From: Shewanella electrodiphila
Lineage (GTDB): Bacteria > Pseudomonadota > Gammaproteobacteria > Enterobacterales > Shewanellaceae
Assembly: GCF_023283985.1 (NCBI RefSeq)
Contig: NZ_JAKIKU010000010.1
Location: forward strand, 118,581-182,580
Length of the DNA stretch: 64,000 bases
Direction: 5' to 3'
Of the stretch, positions 25,577 through 34,886 are shown piece by piece (the first letter of the stretch is position 1; each line of letters starts with the position of its first letter). Below the pieces are notes generated by a model, which saw only the letters and a program-made list of their open reading frames with translations, was not told the origin of the DNA and searched no databases. Position numbers and translations under genes: made by a program.

Positions 25577-27025
25577 CTAATTATCTAACCAATCCAAACA
25601 ATCAATTACACCTAAATAATTTTTTAGCTCAAATTCACCAGTATACTTTCTGGTAATACCTGCCTCAGATAGCTCATGTCCGACAACTCTTTGCACTAAG
25701 TGCATTTCGTTATACTTCAAGGACTCTGTAATCATCGCATGTCTTAGGCTATGAAATGAACGTCGTCTTTTTTCATCACTAAGCTTATCAATTGACAGGC
25801 TTTCCAAACTAGCAGCAAATCGAGTAGTTATATAGCAATCAGTCTTGAATGCTCTAAACAGCTTAGATTCTAACGGAACCCCATCAGATTTTTGTTCAAC
25901 ATATTCCAGAAAACCCATGTTGATTAATTTTTGATGTATAGGAATCTTCCTACGAGCAGCATCTGTCTTGCCTTCTTCAATGAATAGATAATATCTGTTA
26001 CAGCTACCGTCAAACTTAATTGAAGATAGTTTTAAGTTAAAGATATCACCTCGCCTTGCCCCTGTATAAACAGCCAACAAGGTAATCCATTTATAGTCAG
26101 AGTCTTGTTGCTCCTCCCAATAATGAACAATCGAATTCATCTGCTTAGATGAAAAAGTGGCATACGACATACTCTGTGAAGTAACTTTCAGCCCAGAAGT
26201 TGGAGACGTATCGAGGATGAACTCACTATTAACTAAAAACGTAGAAAACAGCGATTGATAGTCCTTAAATGCCTCTTTTACTGATTTTGATGAAATTAAG
26301 TCTTCATCAGGTATTTGGCGATTGCTGGCAGCTTCGACCCATACCGATAAATCCTTGTTCTGACAGTAAGGTTTTATATTCCTTCTCGGCATATTCTCAA
26401 TTACTGTCATTGTTTTTTTTATGTCTGATTTAGAAACGGTATTAACATCTTTATCTCCGATCACTAACAATAATATATTGAAGTTCGAATACCTAGATTG
26501 GGCTACTTTGTTAGTAATACCTCTAATTTTACTGCCTACAGGCTTTATTTTTTCTCGCCATTTTTTATAAGCCTCAATAGCCTCAGAGAGCTTCATACCG
26601 ACCTCTTCAAGCTCTACTGACTCATTCGTTGCACGTTGTTGAACATTCAGCTTCTCAAGCTCTAATGAGTGCTTTAGAGCACTAGTTCTATCTGTTTCAT
26701 CATTACCAGAATCGTATTTTATCGAGGTTTTAAGCTTACCGTTATCACCAAAAGTCAGTACTTCTGTAAACCCCATTTGGATACTCTTAGCCATAAGAGA
26801 ACTCCTTAAATCATTTAATTGGCTTATTACTTGGTTAACCAGCGTAATAGCTATTCTTGAGGACTTCGTCTGTAGGCTTTGCCGCATGATAGGCGGAAGG
26901 TTGGTGTTCTCTTGGATGATTTTGGGTATGCGAACCCTCAAGTAATAGACCCCGTTACGCTGAAAGGTATAGGGGATTTTGTGTGTCACAGGTTGTGACC
27001 CACTTTGTAGCACAGGCAGAAACAT
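25577..27025 (-). CDS. int: Tyrosine integrase of island B
   Basis: A 482-residue site-specific tyrosine recombinase, counted from the ATG at 27025. The N-terminus IPYTFQRNGVYYLRVRIPK is the DUF6538-type start; a core-binding segment follows at about 145-275. The catalytic domain has YTGARRGDIFNLK (Arg324), RRSFHSLRHAMI (His425, Arg428), VVGHELSEAG (His450) and the nucleophile in TRKYTGEF (Tyr461), so it appears intact. A GTG at 27037 is possible but lies inside a hairpin; the GTGAGG of that hairpin would serve as ribosome site for the ATG. It starts about 40 bases from the rnpB end and reads away from it, which is standard for an integrase next to its own att site. Confidence 0.92.
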   Translation of the reverse strand: MFLPVLQSGSQPVTHKIPYTFQRNGVYYLRVRIPKIIQENTNLPPIMRQSLQTKSSRIAITLVNQVISQLNDLRSSLMAKSIQMGFTEVLTFGDNGKLKTSIKYDSGNDETDRTSALKHSLELEKLNVQQRATNESVELEEVGMKLSEAIEAYKKWREKIKPVGSKIRGITNKVAQSRYSNFNILLLVIGDKDVNTVSKSDIKKTMTVIENMPRRNIKPYCQNKDLSVWVEAASNRQIPDEDLISSKSVKEAFKDYQSLFSTFLVNSEFILDTSPTSGLKVTSQSMSYATFSSKQMNSIVHYWEEQQDSDYKWITLLAVYTGARRGDIFNLKLSSIKFDGSCNRYYLFIEEGKTDAARRKIPIHQKLINMGFLEYVEQKSDGVPLESKLFRAFKTDCYITTRFAASLESLSIDKLSDEKRRRSFHSLRHAMITESLKYNEMHLVQRVVGHELSEAGITRKYTGEFELKNYLGVIDCLDWLDN

Positions 27026-27053
27026 AAAAGGCCTCACATTGCTGTGAGGCCTT
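27022..27053 (-). terminator. Terminator of rnpB, overlapping the integrase leader
   Basis: An 11-bp stem (AAGGCCTCACA / TGTGAGGCCTT, loop TTGC), followed on the minus strand by TTTT. It sits just after the rnpB 3' end, inside island B, and covers the ribosome site of the integrase gene. Confidence 0.8.
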
Positions 27054-27062
27054 CTAATAGAA

Positions 27063-27406
<344 letters not shown>

Positions 27407-27413
27407 GGCGCGG

Positions 27414-27419
27414 ATTATA
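27414..27419 (-). promoter_or_regulatory. rnpB promoter -10 element
   Basis: A perfect TATAAT on the minus strand, ending seven bases before the predicted rnpB 5' end. No clear -35 box is visible; a GC-rich discriminator follows, as at stable-RNA promoters. Confidence 0.75.
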
Positions 27420-27481
27420 GCGTAAGCGACTGCAACACACCATCTAAAAAATAGCTTTGGGCTAAACCATTCGCATTTTAA

Positions 27482-28324
27482 TTACAGTCCGATTTCTAAA
27501 CCGTATTTATAAAGTGCATTCTTTTTAAGCCCGTATATTTCACCCGTTAACGCTGAAGCTTTTTTAAGCGGTAACTCTTGGCATAACAGCTTTAGAGTAT
27601 TAATCACAACAGTTGGAATTTCTGATTCAGTGTCGATGCGATGCCCATGGATCATGATGACGATTTCACCTTTTTGCTGGTTCGGGTCATCTTTTACTGT
27701 TTGTAATACCTCTGCCACTGAACCAGATAAAAAAGTTTCAAAGGTTTTAGTGACTTCACGAGCCATAACTATTTCACGATCGTCACCTAACGCTGTCACG
27801 ATGGATTCAAGGCTATGGACAATACGATGCGGAGATTCGTAAAAAATCAACGTACGCGGATCTTCTTTTAACGCCGCAAGTTTATCTAACCGTCCTTTTT
27901 CTTTTGACGGTAAAAATCCTTCAAATGAAAAACGATCAGACGGCAAACCTGATGCGCTTAATGCGGTGATGGCAGCACAAGGGCCAGGCAATGGCACCAC
28001 GTTGTACCCTGCTTCACGCACTTGTTTAACTAAGTGATATCCAGGATCTGAAATTAAAGGTGTGCCCGCATCTGAAATCAATGCAACCGCTTCACCGTTA
28101 CTTAGTTTTTGAATAATCCACTGCGCTCTGTCACGTTCGTTATGATCATGCAGTGCTGTTTTACGGGTCTCGATACCAAAGTGGCTTAATAATTTTCCAC
28201 TGTGGCGAGTGTCTTCACAGGCAATGAGTTTAACGTTATTAAGTACCTCTATTGCACGGCTGCTGATATCCCCTAAGTTACCAATTGGGGTGGGAACGAT
28301 ATAAAGTGCGACCGATAGGTCCAT
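27482..28324 (-). CDS. rsmI: 16S rRNA (cytidine-1402-2'-O)-methyltransferase RsmI
   Basis: A 280-residue SAM-dependent methyltransferase of the tetrapyrrole-methylase fold that adds the 2'-O-methyl group at C1402 of 16S rRNA. Recognisable blocks are ALYIVPTPIGNLGDISSRAIEVL, LIACEDTRHSGKLL, ALISDAGTPLISDPGYHLV, VVPLPGPCAAITALSASGLPSDRFSFEGFLP and LIFYESPHRI. The ATG at 28324 is chosen because GAGG lies upstream and family members start MxxxxALYIVPTPIGNLGD; the frame runs 13 codons further without good reason. It is divergent from lpoA, the usual gammaproteobacterial arrangement. Confidence 0.95.
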   Translation of the reverse strand: MDLSVALYIVPTPIGNLGDISSRAIEVLNNVKLIACEDTRHSGKLLSHFGIETRKTALHDHNERDRAQWIIQKLSNGEAVALISDAGTPLISDPGYHLVKQVREAGYNVVPLPGPCAAITALSASGLPSDRFSFEGFLPSKEKGRLDKLAALKEDPRTLIFYESPHRIVHSLESIVTALGDDREIVMAREVTKTFETFLSGSVAEVLQTVKDDPNQQKGEIVIMIHGHRIDTESEIPTVVINTLKLLCQELPLKKASALTGEIYGLKKNALYKYGLEIGL

Positions 28325-28413
28325 AACTACCTCTGTATTGAGTATCATCAAGACTTTCGCCAAGTGAAAGAGCAGGTTAAACTAGAGACAGCATCTTACC
28401 AGAGTGAAGCCCT

Positions 28414-30237
28414 GTGTTAAAAAGACTGATTACAACAAAATTCGTTTTCGCAGCTATTTTATCGACAGTATTAGTGGGTTGTGCAACTCAAACTACTGAA
28501 AATAAACAGGCTATTGATAGTTCATTGGCATCCGTGACGCAATCGGCCAATGTCTATTTATCTGCAGCCAGTAACGCTAAACAGCCACAAGAGCGTGACA
28601 AATATCTGTTATTAGCCGCACATGCTTACATTAATGAAGCCAATGTGAGTGCTGCAGATAAGTTACTTGTCTCGATGAAGCCTCAATTACAGCCTGAGCC
28701 AACACTGCAAGCAGAATGGTTGTACCTTTCTGCACGCGTGGCTGAGCAAACTCGCTCTGACGCTGACGCCCTATCAATTCTTAATTATCCTAATACCTGG
28801 AAGCTGCCAGATTGGCAACGTGTGACTTACCATCAATATAAAGCACGTTTGTTTAATCAAACTAAGCAACCGATTGATGAATTAAGACAACTTAGTTCAC
28901 TGAGCTTGTACTTGCCAAAAGAGCAGTCGTTTGAAGTCAACGACACCATTTGGCGTACGTTACAGCCATTGCACGAAGAAACCATTAAAAGCTTTATGCG
29001 TGATAACAGTAACCCGACCTTTTCAGGTTGGTTGCAGTTAGCTTACATAGCCAAACACTATGCAGTAGACCCATCACAATTAGTCCGATATTTAGGTGAA
29101 TGGCAACAAGCCAATCCTAATCACCCCGGTGCGATGAAATTACCGTCTGATTTAGAAAAAGCCTTAAATGCTAAACCGTATAAGCCGCAAAATATTGCTG
29201 TGCTTTTGCCATTAACAGGTAGACGAGCAGCTGTGGCAGAGCCAATTAGGCAAGGCATTTTAGCCAGCTATATGGCTGCATTTGATGATCAAATTGAACT
29301 TAACTTTTTTGATACTAACCTTGGCGTTGAAACCGCTTATCAAGATGCTTTAGCCGCTGGCGCTGAATTTGTCATTGGCCCGCTTTTACCTAATGCCGTT
29401 GAAGAAATGCAAGCACTAAACGAGCAAGAGCTTATGACGGTTCCGCAACTTTATTTGAATCAAACTGAAAATTTCACTCCCAATAGTGATCAGTTTTATT
29501 TCGCTCTATCACCAGCTCAAGAAGCCAGTGATGCTGCGCAAAAGCTGTATAACGATGGCATTAGTTTGCCACTGTTATTAGTCAGTAATGACTCAACCGG
29601 TAAACGCATGGCTGAAAGCTTTAACAGTAAATGGCTTGAGTTAACCGAAGAAAATGCTGAAATCCATTATTACGATGGCGGCGATCAAATGAAGTTAACC
29701 GTGCAAGAAGCCCTAGGCGTTAAAGACAGCCAAGCGCGCATTGCACGAATGAAAGAATTGATAGGGAATAATATCGAAGCAGATTTTCGTTCACGTCGCG
29801 ATATCGATGCCATTTATATGATTTCTGCCGCAAAAGACCTGGTGCTGCTTAAGCCTTTCTTAGATGTTAATTTTAGCGTTTTTGCTGATCCTGTTGCACT
29901 TTATACCACCAGCCGCAGTCGACTCAGTGGTAACTCAACGCAATCGGCACAAGAACTCAATAACCTGATGATCAGTGATATCCCTTGGTTAATGGGCGCC
30001 AACACCGAAACCACCATGGTGAATCAACTATGGAGCAATTGGAATAATGGTCAAAAGCGTTTGTATATCATGGGCTATGATTCACTAGAGCTAGTTAGCC
30101 GTTTAGCGCAGATGCGTGCTTTCCCAGGTTATCAATTTAATGGCCGCAGTGGCGCGCTTTCTGTTGATCAAAATGGTGTTATTGAGCGAACATTGAGCTG
30201 GGGTAAATACCAGCGTGGACAACTTCGTTCGCTATAA
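28414..30237 (+). CDS. lpoA: Penicillin-binding protein activator LpoA
   Basis: A 607-residue outer-membrane lipoprotein that stimulates PBP1a from outside the sacculus. The lipobox is LVGC at about residue 23. An N-terminal helical TPR-like domain (to about residue 250) is followed by a periplasmic-binding-protein-like domain opening with PQNIAVLLPLTGRRAAVAEPIRQGILASY and including AGAEFVIGPLLPNAVEEM and the end GRSGALSVDQNGVIERTLSWGKYQRGQLRSL. The start codon is GTG at 28414. It opens the operon lpoA-yraN-diaA-dolP. Its partner PBP1a (mrcA) is also in this window. Confidence 0.95.
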   Translation: MLKRLITTKFVFAAILSTVLVGCATQTTENKQAIDSSLASVTQSANVYLSAASNAKQPQERDKYLLLAAHAYINEANVSAADKLLVSMKPQLQPEPTLQAEWLYLSARVAEQTRSDADALSILNYPNTWKLPDWQRVTYHQYKARLFNQTKQPIDELRQLSSLSLYLPKEQSFEVNDTIWRTLQPLHEETIKSFMRDNSNPTFSGWLQLAYIAKHYAVDPSQLVRYLGEWQQANPNHPGAMKLPSDLEKALNAKPYKPQNIAVLLPLTGRRAAVAEPIRQGILASYMAAFDDQIELNFFDTNLGVETAYQDALAAGAEFVIGPLLPNAVEEMQALNEQELMTVPQLYLNQTENFTPNSDQFYFALSPAQEASDAAQKLYNDGISLPLLLVSNDSTGKRMAESFNSKWLELTEENAEIHYYDGGDQMKLTVQEALGVKDSQARIARMKELIGNNIEADFRSRRDIDAIYMISAAKDLVLLKPFLDVNFSVFADPVALYTTSRSRLSGNSTQSAQELNNLMISDIPWLMGANTETTMVNQLWSNWNNGQKRLYIMGYDSLELVSRLAQMRAFPGYQFNGRSGALSVDQNGVIERTLSWGKYQRGQLRSL

Positions 30238-30275
30238 CAAGCAACTGAATTTAGATGGATATCCGTTAAATACAA

Positions 30276-30611
30276 ATGAGCCAAACTAACGCTGGGCAAC
30301 AAGCTGAATCATTAGCTCGAACTTACCTTGAACAACAAGGTCTACAGTTTGTGACTCAGAACCAGCGTTATCGTTTTGGTGAAATAGATTTAATCATGCG
30401 GGATAAGCAATATTGGGTTTTTATTGAAGTTAAATTTCGCTCTTCAACTCAATTTGGTGGTGCGTTAAATGCATTATCGGCAGGCCAAATATCTCGTATT
30501 AGAAAAGCTGCTGAGCAATATTTACAAACTCATAAAATCAATGCCCCATGCCGCTTTGATGTCATTGCCATTAATGGCCAAGACATACAATGGTTACAAG
30601 GGTGTTTTTAA
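30276..30611 (+). CDS. yraN: YraN family (UPF0102) endonuclease-like protein
   Basis: A 111-residue protein with the UPF0102 signature: GQQAESLARTYLEQQGLQFVTQNQRYRFGEIDLIMRD, then YWVFIEVKFRS, where the Asp in GEIDLI and Glu-x-Lys in IEVKFR give a PD-(D/E)XK-like fold. The role is not settled; Holliday-junction-resolvase-like folding is known for the family. It lies 38 bases after lpoA and before diaA, as in E. coli. Confidence 0.93.
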   Translation: MSQTNAGQQAESLARTYLEQQGLQFVTQNQRYRFGEIDLIMRDKQYWVFIEVKFRSSTQFGGALNALSAGQISRIRKAAEQYLQTHKINAPCRFDVIAINGQDIQWLQGCF

Positions 30612-30690
30612 ATAGACAATTTTAGCTATAATGCTGCCTAGATAGTGATTTAAGCATGATAGCAACACTTTACTGAGTAAGGATTTAACC

Positions 30691-31284
30691 ATGTTAGAAC
30701 GTATTAAAGACAGCTTCACAGAGTCAATTCAAACTAAAATTGACGCTGCTGAAGCATTACCAGAGTCGATTGAAAAAGCGGCTGAAATGATGGTTCAATG
30801 CCTGTTAGGCGGTAACAAGATTCTTGCATGTGGTAATGGCGGTAGCGCTGGCGATGCACAGCATTTCTCAGCAGAATTACTTAACCGTTACGAAATTGAA
30901 CGCCCACCGTTACCAGCCATTGCTTTAAGCTGTGATACCTCAACGATTACTGCTATCGCCAACGATTATAGCTACGATGAAATTTACTCAAAGCAAATCA
31001 TGGCACTAGGACAACCTGGTGATATTTTATTGGCGATTTCAACCAGTGGTAACTCTGGTAACGTAATTAAAGCGATGGAAGCAGCTTTAGGTCGCGATAT
31101 GACTATTGTTGCGTTAACCGGTAAAGATGGCGGCGCAATGGCAGGATTTATGAGTGAAGGCGATGTTGAAGTTCGCGTACCTTCTAACGTGACTGCACGT
31201 ATTCAGGAAGTTCACTTATTAGTCATTCACTGTTTATGTGACAATATTGACCGCACTCTGTTCCCTCAGGACGAGCAAGCATGA
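30691..31284 (+). CDS. diaA: DnaA initiator-associating protein DiaA (SIS domain)
   Basis: A 197-residue SIS-domain protein. Key blocks are KILACGNGGSAGDAQHFSAELLNRY, AIALSCDTSTITAIANDYSYDEIYSKQI and ILLAISTSGNSGNVIKAMEAA. It closely resembles phosphoheptose isomerase GmhA, but the neighbourhood (lpoA-yraN-diaA-dolP) indicates the DiaA role: binding DnaA and timing chromosome replication start. The stop overlaps the dolP start by four bases (ATGA). Confidence 0.9.
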   Translation: MLERIKDSFTESIQTKIDAAEALPESIEKAAEMMVQCLLGGNKILACGNGGSAGDAQHFSAELLNRYEIERPPLPAIALSCDTSTITAIANDYSYDEIYSKQIMALGQPGDILLAISTSGNSGNVIKAMEAALGRDMTIVALTGKDGGAMAGFMSEGDVEVRVPSNVTARIQEVHLLVIHCLCDNIDRTLFPQDEQA

Positions 31285-31853
31285 TAAAAGCAGTTCTTGC
31301 CATTGCAATACTGTTCCTGCTTCAGGGCTGTGCAGGTGTTGTAATGGTTGGTGCTGTTGGCGGTGCAAAAATGGCCAATGATGAGCGTAGTATGTCTACG
31401 CAAATCAGTGATACTAATGCCGACTTTAATATCACCAGTGCACTATCAAAACATCAAGATATTAATAGCCAGACCAACATTACTGGTGTGGTGTTAAACA
31501 GTAATGTGTTGATGATTGGCCAGTCTCCTAATTCTATGCTCCGCGACAAAGCCGTAAGAGTAGTACAAGAGTTAGAAATTGGCGGTAAGCTGCATAACCA
31601 AATTCGTATTGGTAACCCCACTTCATTTACTACACGCAGTAACGATACGTGGATCACCACTAAAGTTAAAACCCGCATGTTGAATGAAACAGAGTTAGAT
31701 GTCACTCGGGTAAAAGTGGTCACCGAAAATGGTGAAGTGTTTCTGCTTGGCATAATTGCTCGCGATCAAGCAGATCTTGCAGTTGAGGTGACTCGTAACA
31801 CCTCTGGTGTGAGAAAAGTGATTAAAGTATTTGAATATATAGACGCTGATTAA
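31281..31853 (+). CDS. dolP: Outer-membrane lipoprotein DolP (dual BON domains)
   Basis: A 190-residue lipoprotein with lipobox LLQGC at residue 17, a Gly-rich start (AGVVMVGAVGGAKMAND) and two BON domains: about 45-115 (FNITSALSKHQDINSQTNITGVVLNSNVLMIGQSP) and about 120-190 (DTWITTKVKTRMLNETELDVTRVKVVTENGEVFLLG). DolP helps keep the outer membrane intact at the division site. It is the last gene of the operon; a bidirectional terminator is at 32081. Confidence 0.92.
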   Translation: MIKAVLAIAILFLLQGCAGVVMVGAVGGAKMANDERSMSTQISDTNADFNITSALSKHQDINSQTNITGVVLNSNVLMIGQSPNSMLRDKAVRVVQELEIGGKLHNQIRIGNPTSFTTRSNDTWITTKVKTRMLNETELDVTRVKVVTENGEVFLLGIIARDQADLAVEVTRNTSGVRKVIKVFEYIDAD

Positions 31854-31856
31854 GCG

Positions 31857-31987
31857 TTGTTAATCAAGATATAGCACTCGCTTCTAACTTCATGGTTAAA
31901 CATGATATTGAGTCAGGCCGATTAGCCACATTTAATTTTCCTGAGATTTTAATCGGGTTTAACTTTAGTTGTCAGCAACATCGCTAA
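31857..31987 (+). pseudogene. Possible remnant of a LysR-type regulator C-terminus
   Basis: A short open stretch after dolP reads VNQDIALASNFMVKHDIESGRLATFNFPEI, which resembles the last strand and helix of a LysR effector domain (GxGIALxxxFMVxxDIxxGRL). No upstream part exists because the dolP coding region ends just before. It is probably a decayed fragment; the similarity is short and could be chance. Confidence 0.3.
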
Positions 31988-32080
31988 AATGAACTTGCAA
32001 TAGCGTGCTTTATTAACGGCTTAAAATGCAATCTCAAAAAGTCTGAAGGCTTGATAAAGTCGCAGCAAAAAATCAGAGAC

Positions 32081-32111
32081 AAAAAAGCCAGCATTTATGC
32101 TGGCTTGTTTT
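32081..32111. terminator. Bidirectional terminator between dolP and trpS
   Basis: AAGCCAGCAT / ATGCTGGCTT stem with an A-run on the left and TTGTTTTT on the right, placed between convergent operons. Confidence 0.85.
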
Positions 32112-32136
32112 TACAATTAAAATACTTAGCTAATCG

Positions 32137-33138
32137 TTAGACGATCATACCGATTTTTTCGTACACTTTTTTAATCGTTTCTTCTGCACGAGCTTGCGCT
32201 TTTTCAGCACCAGCTTTAAATACCGCATCAAGGTACTCTTCATCCGCTCTAAACTGACGGAAACGCTCCTGCAGTGGTTCAAGCATTTCAACAACCGCTT
32301 CACCCGTTGCCACTTTTAAATGGCCATACATTTTGCCTTCAAAGTCTTTCTCAATAGACTCAATTGACTGACCGTTACAACCTGACATTAGGCTCAATAA
32401 GTTTGATACACCCGGTTTTTCGTCAACATCGAAACGAACAACAGGTGGCTCTTCGCTGTCTGTCATCGCTTTTTTAACTTTCTTCATAATCGCTTTAGGA
32501 TCATCAAGTAAACCAATAACGTTATTACGGTTATCATCTGACTTAGACATTTTTTTGGTCGGCTCTTGCAGTGACATCACCTTAGCGCCCGTTTCTGGAA
32601 TAAATGGCTCAGGTACTGCAAACGTATCACCATAAGCATTATTAAAACGTGTAGCGATATCACGAGTCAGTTCTAAATGCTGTTTCTGATCTTGGCCAAC
32701 AGGCACTTCATTTGCTTGATAAAGCAAAATATCAGCTGCCATCAATACAGGGTAATCAAATAAACCCACATTGATGTTATTGGCATGTTTTTGCGACTTG
32801 TCTTTAAACTGCGTCATGCGGTTCAGTTCACCCATTTGGGTGTAACAATTTAACGCCCAGCTTAATTGCGTGTGCTGCGGCACTTGTGACTGTAGGAACA
32901 CAGTACTTTTGTCAGGGTCGATGCCACAAGCAAGATAAACTGCTAACGTGTCATAACAAGCTGCACGCAGGTTTTCAGGATCTTGTCGTACAGTAATTGC
33001 ATGTAAATCAACTACACAATAAATACAATCGTGGCTATCTTGCATGTTAACCCACTGACGAAGCGCGCCCATGTAGTTTCCGATACTTAGCTCACCTGAT
33101 GGTTGAGCACCACTAAACACGATAGGTTTTGCAGTCAT
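32137..33138 (-). CDS. trpS: Tryptophan-tRNA ligase
   Basis: A 333-residue class I aminoacyl-tRNA synthetase charging tRNA-Trp. The HIGH-like motif is in SGAQPSGELSIGNYMGALRQW, the KMSKS motif in EPTKKMSKSDDNRNNV, and the tryptophan-pocket region MAADILLYQANEVPVGQDQKQHLELTRDIA is intact. Length is typical. It is the last gene of rpe-gph-trpS, the same order as in the E. coli dam operon. Confidence 0.97.
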   Translation of the reverse strand: MTAKPIVFSGAQPSGELSIGNYMGALRQWVNMQDSHDCIYCVVDLHAITVRQDPENLRAACYDTLAVYLACGIDPDKSTVFLQSQVPQHTQLSWALNCYTQMGELNRMTQFKDKSQKHANNINVGLFDYPVLMAADILLYQANEVPVGQDQKQHLELTRDIATRFNNAYGDTFAVPEPFIPETGAKVMSLQEPTKKMSKSDDNRNNVIGLLDDPKAIMKKVKKAMTDSEEPPVVRFDVDEKPGVSNLLSLMSGCNGQSIESIEKDFEGKMYGHLKVATGEAVVEMLEPLQERFRQFRADEEYLDAVFKAGAEKAQARAEETIKKVYEKIGMIV

Positions 33139-33172
33139 TTGTTTTATTGCTCCATTGATCTAGCAGTTTGTT

Positions 33173-33901
33173 TTAGCCGTTAGTGTTAACTGAAGGTAAT
33201 AAGGCTAAAATCTGATTAAATTGTTCGCATACCGCAGTTGGGCCGCTCAGCCCAATATCTTCACCGTAGTTGTACCCATAGGTCAAGCCTATTGAGCTTA
33301 CTCCGGCTGCTTTTGCCGCAAATATGTCATTTTTTGAATCCCCAACCATTAATAGTTGTTCGGGTTCAAGTTGCCATTCATTTAAAATATGCGTTAATGG
33401 CAGAGGGTCTGGTTTCATTTTATCCAGCGAATCCCCTCCCAAAACCAAACTAAATAATTTATCTATTTCAAACGCCGTTAATAGCGGAACGGTAAATCGA
33501 TAAGGCTTATTGGTCACGATTGCTAGCGGGTAACCTGAAACTTTAAGGGTATTTAATGTCTCTAGTACACCCACATAAAGCTGACTATGCTTTTGCAAGT
33601 GCAGCTGGTAATGCTTCATAAAAACAGGCATTGCAGCATCAAGCGCGTCTTCAGAAACTGATGTAGACTCTGCAACAGAAGGCGATAGTATCTCACCTGC
33701 TGTATAAGCATGATGTAATGCACGCAGCATTAATACCCGAGCGCCATTGCCAACCCAGTTTCTAACTTGTTGTTCAGTACAAGTGGAAAGGTTGAGCTCG
33801 GCCAATGTGGCCTGCGTTGCCGCAGCCAAATCTGGCACGCTATCGATAAGCGTGCCGTCTAAATCAAAAGCGATGGCTTTAATTTTAGAGAAGTCAGCCA
33901 T
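33173..33901 (-). CDS. gph: Phosphoglycolate phosphatase
   Basis: A 242-residue HAD-superfamily hydrolase. The nucleophile motif is AFDLDGTLIDS (residues about 11-21), motif II is AIVTNKPYRF and motif IV is LMVGDSKNDIFAAKAAG. It removes phosphate from 2-phosphoglycolate formed during repair of oxidised DNA ends. It starts two bases after the rpe stop and precedes trpS by 34 bases, so the three are co-transcribed. Confidence 0.94.
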   Translation of the reverse strand: MADFSKIKAIAFDLDGTLIDSVPDLAAATQATLAELNLSTCTEQQVRNWVGNGARVLMLRALHHAYTAGEILSPSVAESTSVSEDALDAAMPVFMKHYQLHLQKHSQLYVGVLETLNTLKVSGYPLAIVTNKPYRFTVPLLTAFEIDKLFSLVLGGDSLDKMKPDPLPLTHILNEWQLEPEQLLMVGDSKNDIFAAKAAGVSSIGLTYGYNYGEDIGLSGPTAVCEQFNQILALLPSVNTNG

Positions 33902-33903
33902 AA

Positions 33904-34578
33904 TTACGCGTCAACTTTAGCCAGTTCACTGCGCATTTCATCAACCACAGTTTTATAATCTGGTTGATTGAAAATAGCCGAACCTGCTACAAACATATCT
34001 GCACCTGCAGCTGCGATTTCTGCAATATTATCAACTTTAACACCGCCATCAACTTCAAGACGAATATCAAAACCACTCGCATCGATTTTGGCGCGAACTT
34101 GTTTAAGCTTATCTAGCGTTGATGGAATAAATGATTGTCCGCCAAAACCTGGATTAACTGACATCAATAGGATGACATCTAGTTTGTCCATGACATGGTC
34201 AAGATAATGCAGTGGTGTACCTGGGTTAAATACTAAACCAGCTTTACAACCTGATTCTTTAATAAGTTGTAGACTGCGGTCTACATGCTCTGATGCTTCA
34301 GGATGGAAAGTGATGATAGAAGCGCCGGCTTTGGCAAAATCAGGAATAATACGATCAACTGGCTTCACCATTAAATGCACATCAATATCAGCAGTTATGC
34401 CGAAATCACGTAGCGCCTGACAAACCATAGGACCAATCGTTAAGTTAGGCACATAATGGTTATCCATAACATCAAAGTGAACAACGTCAGCCCCTGCATC
34501 TAATACGGCTTGAACATCATCACCTAAACGGGCGAAATCGGCTGATAAAATAGATGGGGCAATCAGAAATGGACGCAT
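33904..34578 (-). CDS. rpe: Ribulose-phosphate 3-epimerase
   Basis: A 224-residue TIM-barrel enzyme of the pentose phosphate pathway that interconverts ribulose-5-phosphate and xylulose-5-phosphate. Signatures are IAPSILSADFARLGDDV, VVHFDVMDNHYVPNLTIGP, IDVHLMVKPVDRII, ILLMSVNPGFGGQSFIP and LEVDGGVKVDNI. It is separated from dam by a divergent 0.9-kb insertion of two plus-strand genes, whereas dam-rpe are usually adjacent. Confidence 0.97.
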   Translation of the reverse strand: MRPFLIAPSILSADFARLGDDVQAVLDAGADVVHFDVMDNHYVPNLTIGPMVCQALRDFGITADIDVHLMVKPVDRIIPDFAKAGASIITFHPEASEHVDRSLQLIKESGCKAGLVFNPGTPLHYLDHVMDKLDVILLMSVNPGFGGQSFIPSTLDKLKQVRAKIDASGFDIRLEVDGGVKVDNIAEIAAAGADMFVAGSAIFNQPDYKTVVDEMRSELAKVDA

Positions 34579-34886
34579 AGTCTTCTCGAAGCGATTAAAA
34601 GTGGCATTATTTTACCCTCTGCAGAGAAAACGCTCTAGTCACAAACAGTAATAAAACTTTGCTAAGTCAAATAAATGTAAATATTAATAATCTGTAAGTA
34701 TTAAATTGATCTAGATCACACTCAATGGATGTTCATTAACTAGACAAATTTGCTATAATGCGACTTACGTCACTGTGTCTTTTATGAATATATAGTTTCT
34801 GATCTCTACATCTTGTTGGATCGTATACCGTTATTCGAGACATGTTTATTTATTGATTCTGAAAGTATGAGACAAGGATAGCCCTT
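34579..34886 (+). promoter_or_regulatory. Divergent promoter region with CRP/FNR-like site
   Basis: About 310 bases between rpe and a small plus-strand gene. TTGATCTAGATCACA (34706-34720) is close to both the CRP consensus (TGATCTAGATCACA) and an FNR-like dyad. A perfect TATAAT at 34754-34759 follows about 35 bases on, with no good -35 box, as at CRP-dependent promoters. A leader of about 120 bases precedes the ATG at 34887. Confidence 0.6.

Noticed and set aside
30691..31284. Naming the SIS protein GmhA
   Set aside because: Sequence alone allows it, but the lpoA-yraN-dolP neighbourhood points to DiaA.
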